Part shown: positions 46,785-58,940 of the stretch, in pieces
How the letters are laid out: the number at the start of each line of letters is the position of its first letter
Position numbering within the stretch: the stretch's first letter is position 1
Assembly: GCF_024586455.1 (NCBI RefSeq)
Contig: NC_065923.1
Location: 39,480,370 to 39,544,369 of the forward strand
Direction of reading: 5' to 3'
Source of the DNA: Bactrocera neohumeralis
Lineage: Eukaryota > Arthropoda > Insecta > Diptera > Tephritidae
Length of the DNA stretch: 64,000 nt
Translations under genes and position numbers: made by a program
Notes under the pieces: model-generated
The model's database searches: none
The model's input: only the letters and a program-made list of their open reading frames with translations
Told to the model about the DNA's origin: nothing

Positions 46785-48535
46785 TACTCAAATATTATTC
46801 CTTTGCTTTGTTTATATGGAATTTTATATTCTTTAATGTTTGTTTTACTAAACTCTCAAAATCGACATGCTTACAATTAATTCACTTATAAGCGTAGTAA
46901 AATTATCATCGCTTACGGCTGATATATTTTGTACGTTTCTGTCTCTTGTGGTAATTAGCGTTAACAAAACTCAAATGACCGCCATCATCTGACATATCTA
47001 AACGACACTTTTTAGACTTGTTAAGTGCAACCTGTGCCTGATACACAAGCGAATTATAACAAGGCGGTATCGAACATACATAGCTCAAACTAAAATATGA
47101 CAAAAAGGATGACAAAATAGAGAGTGTGTTGAATAGAAGATGATAAAACGATGATAAAAATCGCGAATTGGGAGAATATGTGAAAAGGAGCTACGCCCAA
47201 ACTTTGCTATAATAGTGACGTTCCTATAAAAAAATTTAATTTTCGCTTTTACTTGTTAAAAATCTTTGAAAAGTTGTTGCGTAAAGAGCTATCAACGGCG
47301 AAATCATCGTACATATATATATGTTTATATGTTATTTGGTACATAGCTAAATCCATAACAGTGGTTATGGTACGAAGCAGTAACAAAAGAAGAATTGTAA
47401 ATTAAATTTCATCCGTTGTACAATTCTTGATTACTGAAATATGTAGAAGGCTCTCTTGCCAAACAATTACTAACAGTTTGACTGCGTTATTAATGGAAAA
47501 ACTCACATTTTTATTTTTCTAATAAGCTGCCAACAAGTGCAATTACGCTTGAAAAACAGAGAAAGTGGATTAAGCGTGGAAATTGACTTAAACAGTAATT
47601 ACATCGTAGTAACTGTAAAAATAAAGTAATAGTAATAGAATACAAAACATCGGCAGTTCGAGGATATTGGATTGGCAAAAGATCAATGATTTTGTGACTA
47701 AGTTTACCGGTATTTTTATCGGTTGAATAACGCTATGTTAAAGGGTTACAAATCATTTTTTTTGCTTATTTAATCCTACAGCATTTGATAAAGTATTTCA
47801 TTGTTTTTAATTTTCAACATCAGTAATCGTTTTTGAGATACAGCTTTAAAAAGTTACGCGCTTGAGGTTAGCTATATAGTTACTTACAGCGCAAGCGTCT
47901 AAACTACTCAACCGTTCTTAATAATATTTTACATACATAGGTTTTCGAAATATAATTAACAAGGTCTTTATGGTCTTAACTAAAACGCGTATTTTTTCCT
48001 ATTTACTTTGTATGATCCTGTTTAGTCTTATTGCTATATTTTAGTTCACGTCAGCTGAAATTATATTAAATATATCTTCAAATGAGCGATATGTATGTGA
48101 TATCAACTCAACCGAAGAGGCTAAATTTAATAATGTGGAAAACGTCAACCAGAGGATTGAAATTATATATATTAGTAATATGAGATTTGGTGAGTTATAG
48201 ACCAATTCTAATCCAGCACTAAACCATACAATTTATAAGAAACCTCGTCCATTTATCTTCATTGGAAGCTGATTGCGTGGGCATGGATAAGCTATGATTG
48301 AAAACGTATTTTCAAGCATTTTTTTAAGTCATGCACCTACCAACGACTTATTCTTAATAAGGTTTGTTAGAAAAACGAAAATCATTACAAAAAGTATCTG
48401 GAAGTTGCGGGTAGAATCGACCCGATTTTATCCACTAGGTTTTATCATGCCGCATACTAAAAAAATGTTCCCTCGACTCTTCATAATTAGGTACCTCCCA
48501 TACCACCACCAATCACATGGAGTATAGATGTTAAA
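46785..48535. other. Non-coding AT-rich DNA
   Basis: No gene or RNA recognised. Short C/G-rich phrases near 47190-47200 and 48110-48150 resemble dispersed-repeat fragments. Confidence 0.3.
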
Positions 48536-48539
48536 AAAT

Positions 48540-48985
48540 CTTGATATTAGTTATATGGGGACTAGGTCAAACTTTTGCCAAATCAATATATTTTAAAAAG
48601 AATAATATATTGTTAGGTATAGGTAAAACACGGTCTGTAATTGGTATTGATCAAATATTGACCGATATATACTATAAGTCATCCTGAAGTTCGAAAATCG
48701 TTGTATTAGATATATGGGAGCTAAGGGAAATATTGACCCGATTCAACCTATTTATAACACATAGATATACTGTCGTCAGGAAAGTATTATTCTTGAGTTT
48801 CACTTACATATCTCACACAGTGACCCATATTTGCTGTAAAAACCAACCGTCTTACGAATGGGCAGACAGTCACCCGGATTTGAATTCGTCTTCTCATTCT
48901 GATCAATTATATACACATATATAACTCTTTATCTAACTCCATTAGTTTTAGGCGACACAAAAAATGTTGCATGTTGCAAGAGTGT
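48540..48985. repeat. Dispersed repeat family C, copy 2
   Basis: GTTCGAAAATCGTTGTATTA, GATATATGGGAGCTAAGGGA, AATATTGACCCGATTCAACC and CTCACACAGTGACCCATATT match the order in 55555-55845. It ends near GTTTTAGGCGACACAAAAAA and GTTGCATGTTGCAAGAGTG. Confidence 0.6.
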
Positions 48986-49009
48986 AGAAACAAGAAATCG
49001 CGTTAAATT

Positions 49010-49375
49010 CCAGGAAATCTTGCATCTTCTTTTTCATGAAGATATCTCGTCAAATGAAAAAGTAATCCACACAAGCACTTGATTTCGCCCGGTGAGTATG
49101 TATGACAGCTATATGCTATAATGATCCGATATCGGCGGTTCAGACAAATTAGCATTCTTCTTGAGAAGAAAAAGACGCTGCAAAATTTCAGATCGATATC
49201 TCCGAGTGCCTAGCTCGCGTACAAATAGACAGACGGAAATAGGAAAATGAACTCATGACGACCTCAAAGCCTGATTTGACAACTAATATATATTTTTTAT
49301 AGTGTCTCCGACTTTTCGTTCTGGATGTCACAAGCTTCGTGGAAAACTTAATATAACCTGGTGAAGACATATAAA
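49010..49375 (-). repeat. Partial copy of dispersed repeat family A (reverse)
   Basis: GATATCTCGTCAAATGAAAA, GACAGCTATATGCTATAATG, ATCCGATATCGGCGGTTCAG, AATTTCAGATCGATATCTCC, GTGTCTCCGACTTTTCG and GAAAACTTAATATAACCTGG appear in the reverse order of the family A unit. Confidence 0.65.
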
Positions 49376-49379
49376 AAAT

Positions 49380-51285
49380 ATAAGAGTTTAATCTTATTTC
49401 CCAAATGTAATTTATATATACATACATATATCGGTGTATTTTATACCAAACACGGGCATGCACCTATAAAAACTTATGGGAAATATTTCGTGAACTAAAG
49501 TGTAATGTAACTTTACTAAAATATGTGTCTATCGGCATGTGAAGAATCCTCAAAACTATAATAAAAGTATTTCGCACGATTTGGTATCAATGGTTGAAGA
49601 ATTATTATTATATCAAGAGTTCAAGAGTTCATTCTAATCTAAATATTGACAAAAGTAAATCAATTTTATTTAATTAATCAATAATCGAGAGCGAACTGAG
49701 ATAAATGAAGCATTAAATCACTCTTAAATAATCACAAAAGGAAGAGAAGTGCATCACCTAATTTAAGGTATTTAGTATGAGAATGTTCATATGTATCAGT
49801 GTTTGGTATTAATTACATGAAAGATTGATGCAATAAAACCTGGCTGCAGCCGTCTGTGGTCGCCATTAATCTCGGAGCTCGGCACACAATGCTTAGTTGG
49901 TTGCTTCGGTTATTGTAATTGTAATTTATGTTCCCGCTACTTTCGCGCCTTAGATTAATAAACTACAAATACACAAAATTACAACCGTTTCCAAGTGGGT
50001 TCTCGAAGGCGAATTCCTTGATCTGTTAACAAGTGATACTAAATATAAACGTCAAGCATATGCAACGGAAGAGTGAAATGAGAACTGAAAATTGTATATA
50101 AACGCAGAAATTGACCTAAACATAGTTATGGTAAATCTGTGGGCCTGCAAGAATAAAGTGTTTTGTTGAAGAGTCGTATTGCTTCAGCGTTCCACCTGGA
50201 TTGAAGTAGTAAGTGAATAGTAATCGTAAGGCAAAGTTAGGTAGTTGTTGCTGGAATAAAGGTATGTTAAAACTAATTCCTACATTTAAGCTTTATTCTG
50301 ATGCTAATGGTCATTAACACTTAGTCCAACAGCCGCCATATTAGAACACTGGCAATGAGGCAGGCTCTTACAAGTGACATCTTAGCTGTGACACATCAAT
50401 TATTATTACCAAATTTTCATTTAACAAACTTGCCTTATTTGCATTTAATATGCCGAACTCTCCCATACTATCATAGAGTTGACTACTTTTTATTCCTTTT
50501 AGCATTTTAACACACAAAGTTTGGTGTCCTGTGATAATTATATTAGCATAAAATTGTTTGTTTATGCTAGCAAATTTAACTCTCACCCACACCCGCGCGT
50601 CTAAGTGCTAAATGTCATGACTTAGGTACGTCCTAAGGTTAACGTCCTAGTAAAATATATATATTTTTTTACGAAATGGTAAGGAAAGATTTATTTCAAT
50701 TGGGGATAACAACTTCTATACAAGATTTCGAAAAGCACCGCTTTCAAATGTAGAATGAATGAGGACAGGTGCAGGAAGCTTAGGGTTCCTGACATGTTTG
50801 GCTTATATTTGAGTTATTGTTATTGTTTACATTTAGTTTTAAATATTCCTTCAAATATGATGCTTATTTGTACACTCGATTAAATTTTTCACACAAAAAA
50901 TTTATAAACATATTGTCCCATATTGGCTTAGAATAGACCCAGTGCCTTAATGAATCAAGCTGATCTAATGAGTTTAAGAAGTTACAATATTTAGTCTGAG
51001 TTTAAAATATAATTCCGCTCATCATTCATGATGCTATAATGTGAACGAGAACTTTTTGAAACTCACAATAACCCTTTCCTTTCTAAAAACCTTAAGCTCC
51101 TAAGTAAATAAACCTTTTCCTCATAATCATCCTGCTAAATTTTCACTGTGCGTCACATGACTTGGCTACTACTCTCTGACACTTTTGATAGTGTCCGGCG
51201 TTTCAAGTAAAAACTTTCTTATTCTGACGAATTCAAATGTAATAGAATGTGGTTGTGAATAAGTTCTTTGCAAAAATCTTCCAGA
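49380..51285. other. Non-coding AT-rich DNA
   Basis: No gene, RNA or transposon end recognised. Confidence 0.35.
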
Positions 51286-51288
51286 GTT

Positions 51289-51331
51289 TTTTCTTCAAAA
51301 GAGTAGGGAAACTCGAAAAGGATCACCCTAT
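51289..51331. repeat. Dispersed repeat ending in ACTCGAAAAGGATCACCCTA, copy 3
   Basis: TTTTTTCTTCAAAAGAGTAG followed by GGAAACTCGAAAAGGATCACCC matches the ends of the repeats at 10485-10607 and 17570-17695, with only the last 45 bases or so preserved. Confidence 0.65.
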
Positions 51332-51534
51332 ACAACATTACATTACTTTGCGGAAATAATAATATCTATTTAGGCCCTCGTACTTTCCCTAATAAAAGAG
51401 ATGGAAATAAATATAAATGCCACAATCACCATAATATATTTAATGTAATTTTTTTACCGCTTCAGCAAAATAAGAAGTTCCCGTCGTTTATATACATAAA
51501 TGCACAGTTAATTTCCCTATATATATGTATATAG

Positions 51535-51745
51535 TGTAGTATTGACCCGATTTTATTAATTTTTGGTACGCCAACACACTATTACCAGGAATATATGCTC
51601 TCTGACTTGAATTTCCGATTCAGTATCAACCAATTTTGAGAGACAGGCATACCATAATCAGAAGAAGCTTCACTCCAAATTTCAGTAACATGTTTCACAG
51701 ATGGACTCATATTTTCTACAAAAATTTAACTATTGGCATTCGGAC
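51535..51745. repeat. Dispersed repeat family C, diverged copy
   Basis: GTATTGACCCGATTTTATTA, ACACTATTACCAGGAATATA and AATTTCAGTAACATGTTTCA follow the pattern of the family seen at 48540-48985 and 55555-55845. Confidence 0.45.
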
Positions 51746-52362
51746 TCAAATGTTCGGTATCTCCGAGCTTTGCAATTTTTTGGATTTGAAAATAGAATAA
51801 TGCATTGAGAAGAAAGACATTATTCTAATTTGTAAACTAACTATAAACGAAATATAAACGAAACAGCAACAGTGATGCAATTAAGGGAGGCATTCACCTT
51901 CTGTTATCGCCAAAAGTTTGCGGTTCTCTGAAGACATTGGTTAGCCGGTTGCATGCTGCTCTTAACGGTTTGCTATAATTGCTATAATGTTCCCGCTTTA
52001 CAGCTTTTGACTAATGAGCTTATTTACATTGATGTCAAAGAATTTCATTCCGAAAGTAACGACGACGATAGAAAAATGGATTTAATTGCTACCAGTCTGC
52101 TGGATGCTTGCCTAGAAATTGCGAATGTATACTTGAGCTAACAGCACGAACAGAGTTCAGGATAAATTCAATTAAATTACCAGCAGACATGAAGTACTTG
52201 TATTAAGTACCAGAGTTTCAAGGTGTCAGCGGTCTACTTGAATTGGTCTAACTAATTAAAGGTGAAAAAAAAACTGAGGATGTGCTTTAGCATGATACAA
52301 AACTACTTAAAACTTGTTCTTAACATTATTTTTGTTCCGTAGACAGTAGCCTTAGTCAAATA

Positions 52363-53654
52363 CGGAGGCTGCTATAAATATTTCTGGCCTAGGCAACACT
52401 TAGTGTTGCCAGGTGCAATCTGACATTTCCATTGGAAAGTTTGACATTTTTTAGCATAGCATCACTCAGAACGTTTCGTCATTTAATAGTGAATTGTTTT
52501 ATTTACAGGGAATTAAAAAATTCATCTCGGCCAAAAAATGGAATTAACTCGTGAATATTTTCGTGCGATCATTTTTCACAACTTTCGACGTAGATTATCA
52601 CGACAAGAGTGCATCGATGAAGTAAAATCTTTATATGGCTATGAAGCACCATCCTATAGCACTATGAAAACTGGTACAACGAATTCAATCGTGGCCGACG
52701 CTCGCTCAAAGACGAATTCCGTGAAGGTCGTCCAAAAACAGCCGTTGTGCCAGAAAACATCGATGCCGTACGTGAACTGATAATGCAAGACCGTCATGTA
52801 ACATACCTTTAGATAGAGGCATGCCTATGCATTTCTCCCACCAGCATACATTCGATATTGCATGAACACCTGGCCGTAAAAAAGGTTTGTTCTCGTTGGA
52901 TCCCGCACAATTTGATAATCGCTCAAAAAAAGGCTGGTGTGGATTGGTGTAAAGAAATGCTGAAAAAATACGATCGCGGTGCTTCAAAAGACGTTTATAA
53001 GATCGTCACAGGTGACGAATCATGGATCTATGCGTATGAGCCCGAAACAAAACAACAATCGAACGTGTGGGTCTTCCAAGACGAGCCAAATCCAACGAAA
53101 GTTGTTCGTGGAAGAAGCACTTCGAAGCAAATGGCCTCCTGTTTCTTTGGCAAAACTGGTCATGTGGCGACTGTTCCACTTGAGCAACGAAGGACGGTCA
53201 ATTCTGAGTGGTACACCACCATTTGTTTGCCTGAAGTCTTCGGAGAAATTCGAAAAACGAACAAGAGAAGACGAATCATTGTGCACCATGACAATGCGAG
53301 CTTTCACACATCGGCTCAAACCAGCGCCTTTTTGACCGGCCAAAACGTCGAATTGATGGGTCATCCGCCAAACAACCCTGACTTGGCACCCAATGACTTC
53401 TTTTTATTCCCACTCATCAAGAAAATAATGCGTGGTCAATGATGTTCGTCGCCAGAAGATGCTGTTGAAGCATTCAAAAACCGTTTTTTTTAGGTGTCTC
53501 AATCGGAGTGGAAAAAGTGCTTCGAAAATTGGTTTGAGCGTATGCAAAAGTGTATAAATCTTGATGGAGAATATTTTGAAAATAAATAAAACCATTTTCG
53601 TTGATAAATATTCCTATTTTCATTATTAGGCCAGAAATATATATAGCAGCCTCT
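52363..53654 (+). mobile_element. Mariner transposon, both ends present, 1292 bp
   Basis: Ends CGGAGGCTGCTATAAATATT (52363 onward, continuing TCTGGCCTA) and the complement finishing at 53654 (GAGGCTGCTATATATATTTC) are terminal inverted repeats of about 28 bases, each flanked by the TA target duplication. The length is that expected of a full mariner. It has a single transposase gene (52538-53589) and no other gene. The short AT-rich stretches on either side of the transposase are the usual mariner untranslated regions. Confidence 0.92.
52538..53589 (+). pseudogene. Mariner transposase, nearly full length, inactivated
   Basis: Starts MELTREYFRAIIFHNFRRRL, the N-terminal helix-turn-helix. One A appears lost from the run at 52667-52670, shifting the frame. 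From there NWYNEFNRGRRSLKDEFREG and KTAVVPENIDAVRELIMQDR continue in one frame to EYFENK and a stop at 53587-53589. The catalytic residues are all present: VTGDESWIYAYEP, IVHHDNASFHTSAQT and NNPDLAPNDFFLFP, with 34 residues between the last two Asp, so this is DD34D. In-frame stops are TAG at 52810-52812, TGA at 53440-53442 and TAG at 53491-53493. With one frameshift and three stops it is the youngest-looking transposon in the window, yet cannot make transposase. Confidence 0.92.
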
Positions 53655-53844
53655 TACTTACGTTGAAATAAGTACAAATACCAGAGACATTATTACATGG
53701 GCTTTCAAGCAGTAAATTTTCAAGGTCACGAAAGTTTAATTATTGCATTTTAAATTTAGTAGGTTTCATTTAGCAACAAGTAAGGAAGAATTAAGCATAA
53801 AATGCTTTCTTCAATGAGTAATTTAATATGCTATCCTTTTTGTT

Positions 53845-54055
53845 TTTATACTCTTGCAACATGTTGCTACAGAGTAAAATAGTTATAGGGTTATATACCA
53901 TATATATAAATGATCAAGATGACGAGAAAAGTTAAAATCCGGGTCGCTGTCTGTCTATTCGTCAGGGCAACTTGTAACTTGAGCAAAAATTAAGATATCT
54001 TATTGAAACTTGGTAAGCAGGTTCAATGGCAAAAACGTAAGGCGGAATAGCTGTT
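53845..54055. repeat. Dispersed repeat family B, 5' portion
   Basis: TATACTCTTGCAACATGTTG followed by CTACAGAGTAAAATAGTT opens the unit, then ATATATAAATGATCAAGATG, GGGTCGCTGTCTGTCTATTC and ATCTTATTGAAACTTGGTAA. The 3' portion of a similar unit is at 42360-43080. Confidence 0.6.
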
Positions 54056-54059
54056 AGTT

Positions 54060-55550
54060 CAATGCTTTACACAAGTTAAATAAGCCACTGATTTCTTAAT
54101 AAAACTTTTTTATGCAATCTTGTGCTTTATGACTTTCTCCATCTTTGAATATTGGCATTGGAACAATGACTGGCTTTGTTAGTTGGTGAAGAGTAAAGCC
54201 ACAAAATTTTCTGAGTTTTCAAAGCATTCAAACGTCCTTTTTTGTGTGCGCAATTGTTTTATTTGAGCGTCCATAAAAATTTTCATCCTATGGTATGCAG
54301 AGATATGTTTAGTAAGTATATGTATATTGAAAGTGTTTGATCATGGCTTTATGGTTGCTTTGGATGACTACGAGCTTAAAAGTTTAAATGACAATATTTG
54401 TTCCTAAATCATTGTGTGCTGTCGCGTTAACTGCAAATCAGGTGAAAAGCTACCTATTTTCTGGCATTGCGGTTTGATTTTCAAGTAAATCTTGGTATTT
54501 GAGCTACAATGTATCAGCATTTGCAAGTATTACTCAAGTCGCTACTGTACTTCATATAGAATCTGACATTAAAGTACATAGGGAATGTGAAGTGTGTGCT
54601 ATATTTAATAAGATTGAAACTGGTTTATGAATTTGGGAATCAAATTATATTTTGTTTTAAGGAAAAACAAATTTTAAAGTTTGTTTATATGGGAAGAATA
54701 TTTTTTTTCTTTTTTTAAATAATCAAAGTGTTAGAATATTACTATTCGTTAATCGACAATTCGGTAAGGAGAATTTTCTGCCAAGAGAAAATTCAGTACA
54801 TTAAAGAAATATTAGTTTTTTATAAAAGTGTACAAGTGTCTATACCAGCTGAGTTTCAGCATGAGTATAATGAGTAGACATTCGCATAGACCGTTCATCC
54901 TACATTTAGTAGGGACGATTTTATAGCAGAACATGTTGTAAGTGAATCCCAGCAGATCTGATTGCCCAAAACTTTTAGTGAGGTAGAGAGAAGGGTATGT
55001 TTCAATATATTTAATATGAATATTTATGAAAGTTTAACAGCTTCTGCGCCTCTTTTTATAATCTAACCCGACGCGAAGTTGAATAAGCCACTAAGAATAA
55101 ACTTGAATTGTTTAATGCAGAAAATTCAAGCTTTTAATGATTTTCATTACACTACCCGCAAGGAAAATACTAGTCTGAAAGTTCTAATGTTTAGTTATTT
55201 ATCTTAAAAACATTAGAAATAATATAATAAATATTAAATTTGAAAGTAAGATTTTACACATCTGCGTTATGCCATTTCTTTTACAGCTAGCTTGTTTCAA
55301 GTTGACAGTGCGTATAAGTAACATATTTTTTAAATTCCTATAACTGTTCGGTTGAGAAGGTTAGACATATATGAATACATATTTGTTCAAATCATATGAA
55401 TAATATCGAAACAATTTACTTAGACAGTAGGCGCGAATTTTTATAATCAGATCAATAGTAGAACACGTAAAGAAGGACTAAGTTCGTGTGTAGCCGAACA
55501 TTTCACATTCTTGCAACGCTCTTTAAATTTTATTAAGATAACAAAATATT
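54060..55550. other. Non-coding AT-rich DNA
   Basis: No gene, RNA or transposon end recognised. Confidence 0.35.
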
Positions 55551-55554
55551 GGCC

Positions 55555-55845
55555 CATATATGTGGTAAAAAGTCACCCGACAGTTCGAAAATCTTTGTAT
55601 TACGTATATGGGGGCTAAGGAAAGTATTGACCCGATTCAAGCTAAGGATTCTCTCCAAATTTTAATGAGATATATTCTCACACATTGACCGATTTGCGGC
55701 AAAAAGTCAACTATAGATACTGGAGCCCAAATATTCGGTATCTAGTTGTGTGAACAGTTTCGGGCCGGTTTGGAAAGTTTCGAGAGAGAAGATGACATAC
55801 TTCAAAGGCACTATTCATGCAAAGTTTTATCTCGTTATGTTAATT
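55555..55845. repeat. Dispersed repeat family C, copy 3
   Basis: GTTCGAAAATCTTTGTATTA, ATATGGGGGCTAAGGAAAGT, ATTGACCCGATTCAAGCTAA, CTCACACATTGACCGATTTG, AAAAGTCAACTATAGATACT and ATTCATGCAAAGTTTTATCT give the clearest version of this unit in the window. It is cut at about 55845 by LINE sequence. Confidence 0.7.
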
Positions 55846-56230
55846 TTTTCATGATTTGGGCATTTCTGTACTTTCTACGCGTGTTATCGTTAATAATACT
55901 CATTCGGCTCGCATATGATGCCAGTAAGTTGTGACCAGTGACTAGGCCAACAACTGTCCTGCAGTCCTTTCGGGACCGTGTGAGTAAAAAGCATGCGTGT
56001 TTTTCTTCCATCCCCTGGCACATAATTTTAACGATCCTGTATGCCCCTCAGGTATTCCATCTCAGCCTAATGCGTCTGTCAACCCTTTCAATGTGTATAG
56101 TTTTTAGCTACTTGCGTGTTTACTTAACTGATTTGGTAGCTAAGCGGATACGCTTTGGCAATCTCATCGGCTATTATATTTTCCAAATATATGCAGTTCC
56201 TTTCCTTTCTTTGACGCAATGAGACGTGAG
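55840..56230 (-). pseudogene. LINE ORF2 RNase H fragment
   Basis: Minus strand. RRIRLRWNT*GAYRIVKIMC, then GMEEKHACFLLTRSRKDCRT and VVGLVTGHNLLASYASRMSI followed by INDNTRRKY, is the region after the RNase H catalytic core in LINE proteins (LSRKDCRTLVGxLTGH block). It belongs to a different lineage from the YADDIDIIG elements. There is one in-frame stop, and the polymerase is absent. Confidence 0.75.
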
Positions 56231-56234
56231 ATTA

Positions 56235-57260
56235 TTATTTTGATTGCCAGTCGCTTATCGTCATATATATTGTATCGTACCGTAATAGCTAACTCAGCAG
56301 CTTTTTTGATCGAAATATAAGTAGGATTCCGGCAGCTTGAAGGATCACCTGAGTTCTAGACCCGCGTATTAGATCCCATCTGCCATTTTTGTAGGGTAGC
56401 TCAACAAATACTTTACTGTCTTACTTTTAAATTTTTGAAATTCTATAATCATAAAATCGATTAGTTTAAAATAATGAGAAACAAAATAAATGTATAATCT
56501 TCTGTTTGTAAAGCCTAAATAAATAAAGATTAGGTACTATGCTGATTACTTTATTGCTTAATTTTGTAATCTTTACTTATATGAATATGTTTTTTAAAAA
56601 TTTACTTTGCGGTACTTTCAAAATAGATATATACATATATATATGTATATATATATTGGAAGTCGAAAAAGTATTTTTGCGTATTCTGTCGATAGACGTC
56701 GTTGCAGAAAGGTGAGATTTTAGGCTTTTTTTTAACAAAATGAAAAAATTACGGAAAAAAGTTACAGCTGTTCAAAAATGTGTAAAAACATTTGTTTATT
56801 TACATATTTATTAGTATAAATATAAAAAAAGATAAGTTGAAGTTTGATCAGAAATACGGAAAGAGTTTTTAGACTACCAAATATTTCTACAACATTTATA
56901 TTTCTACATACATTAACCAGGGGGTAAAGAAATTGACATTATTTATATTACTTCCACTGCTTATCCTTGTTGGACACCTCTTCTTTTCACACCTTCGCAG
57001 GCAATCGCTAATGTTACTGTGGACATGTGCATCATTGCGGCAGATGTCTGGAGAATTATGGCTACAAGTCGAACGAAACTGAAGGCGACTCTCAAGGAGT
57101 GGGAGTTATTTTAATATGCAAATAAAGCAGTTAAGTGGTTGTGAAACTATAAATATTCAGGAAGTATCACACAGATGCTGCGATGCATATTCCACAGATA
57201 TTTCTATTCATTAATACCCGACAGTCAACCGTAAACAATCTCTTAAATATAATATTATCA
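56235..57260. other. Non-coding AT-rich DNA
   Basis: A (TA)-rich palindromic run, ATATATACATATATATATGT, lies at 56627-56650. No gene is supported. Confidence 0.35.
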
Positions 57261-57267
57261 AAAAATA

Positions 57268-57480
57268 GTACGACTTTGTTTATAATTTTAAAATTCTTCA
57301 TTTATTCTTCAAAATCTATGTCGTCTCCCTCAAAGTAATCCCCCATGGCCCCAATACACTTATGCCAACTTTTTTTCCAATCTTCGAATCAGTTGTTAAA
57401 GTCAGGAAGTCCGGAATAACCTCCAATGCGCGTAGCGCTTCACGTTTAATGTCTTCGAGTGACTAAGAACTGTTTCTCCG
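57268..57480 (-). pseudogene. Mariner-like transposase 3' relic, copy 1
   Basis: Minus strand. SGLPDFNN*FEDWKKSWHKC and IGAMGDYFEGDDIDFEE* are the C-terminal block of the DD37/41D-type mariner-like transposases. The end AATAGTACGACTTTGTTTAT at 57268 should be the terminal inverted repeat, as it matches TAAACAAAGTCGTAC-like sequence beyond the copy at 62310-63032. Confidence 0.75.
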
Positions 57481-57484
57481 GAGC

Positions 57485-58935
57485 AGTCGTTTGAGTTTGC
57501 CGAATAAGCAAACGAGTGTTGAGCCCCACCTATATTATTTTATATAGCATATTCAAAGCTTTTATGATACTTATAATAAAGAAGAGTTGAAATCTTAATA
57601 TGAGACCTTCATTAAAAATTCGAAAAAATATTATAGTAATACACGAAAAGTAGATAAATTGAAGGATCTTTCACAAAGCAAGAATCGTGTTAATAATAAA
57701 ATGTTCTTATTTCGCGTTAGCAAATTATTAAATAAAATTTTAATTTGCTTAAGTTCATAATTCAATGGCCACAACTGTAGTTGAACTGTAAATGTGAAAT
57801 AGTGCTAGCATGCGACAAGTATGACCAGCTGTCAACAAAAATATCAGATATGTGCATACCTACGTGACGAAATGGAAACATTTTTGTAAAAAAACATAAA
57901 AAGTGGAAAAAGGAAACTGAAGAGAAAAAGAATTCAAACAAAAGCGCAACTGACTGACTGTTGGAACAGCTGTTGTGTGAAACATTTGCATAAAACTCGA
58001 TTGTGCTCATAACGTGAGCTTCATGACAAATATGGAAGCTTCAGTAGCATTCCACAGTTTTCTTCAAAGCGAGCACAAATTGTAATAACTCAAAAAATTT
58101 TAAATATCTAAAACTATAAAAATACAAGAACTTATAACCAAATTTGTGTACTCAGAACCATGAGTACTACTATAAAATGTATGTTATGCATGTATAACAT
58201 ATATATATTATACATATACATATATATATATAATAAGTTTATACATTATATAGAAAAATTTAAATAAATGCATTGTCGCAGTCTGCCAAAGACATAGTTT
58301 GAGGTTTTGGACTTTGAAAATTTAAATCTAGGAATTTTATAGTTTTTTTTAACATCATCAAGACTTAATTGAATAGCTGAAAGAAGTCTCGTCGCCCTTA
58401 ACATGCATTAATCGACAATTAAAATGCTTGTCCTAGTTTTTCTAATTTTCATTACGAAGTGTATATCAACTGCCTGCAAAACAGGACACAGAAAAAAAAC
58501 TTTGTGGAAAATTTATTGTTCCGTTTTTTTTCCTAAAAACATATGTAAATATTAATAAAGGCAAAGACGGCGTGCTCTCGAAACAAATCATGCTGTACAG
58601 ATCACTTTAAAATTCCAAGTATAATAAAATTCAAGAAATGTTTAATAATAATTTTGAAATTGTAATCAAAAATGCAAAACGCACTAATGAAAGGGAAGTG
58701 GTGCATCTATTTCTAACAGAAGTTACATCCATGCTGCTAATTATTATGATATGTAATGCCGTAATATTATTGGGCTGCGAAACTGAAGTTAAGAATTGAG
58801 AAAGAAATGCTTTACTGATTAAAGACGATAATAATCAAATTCCAATAATACAAGTATAGTATGTGAGGAACAAAAAAGCCAACCACACTGACGAAAATCA
58901 TTATATCAAATATTAACGGGTTTTGATTCATTTTA
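57485..58935. other. Non-coding AT-rich DNA
   Basis: An ATACATATATATATA run lies near 58200-58240. No gene or transposon end is recognised. Confidence 0.35.
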
Positions 58936-58940
58936 TTATT

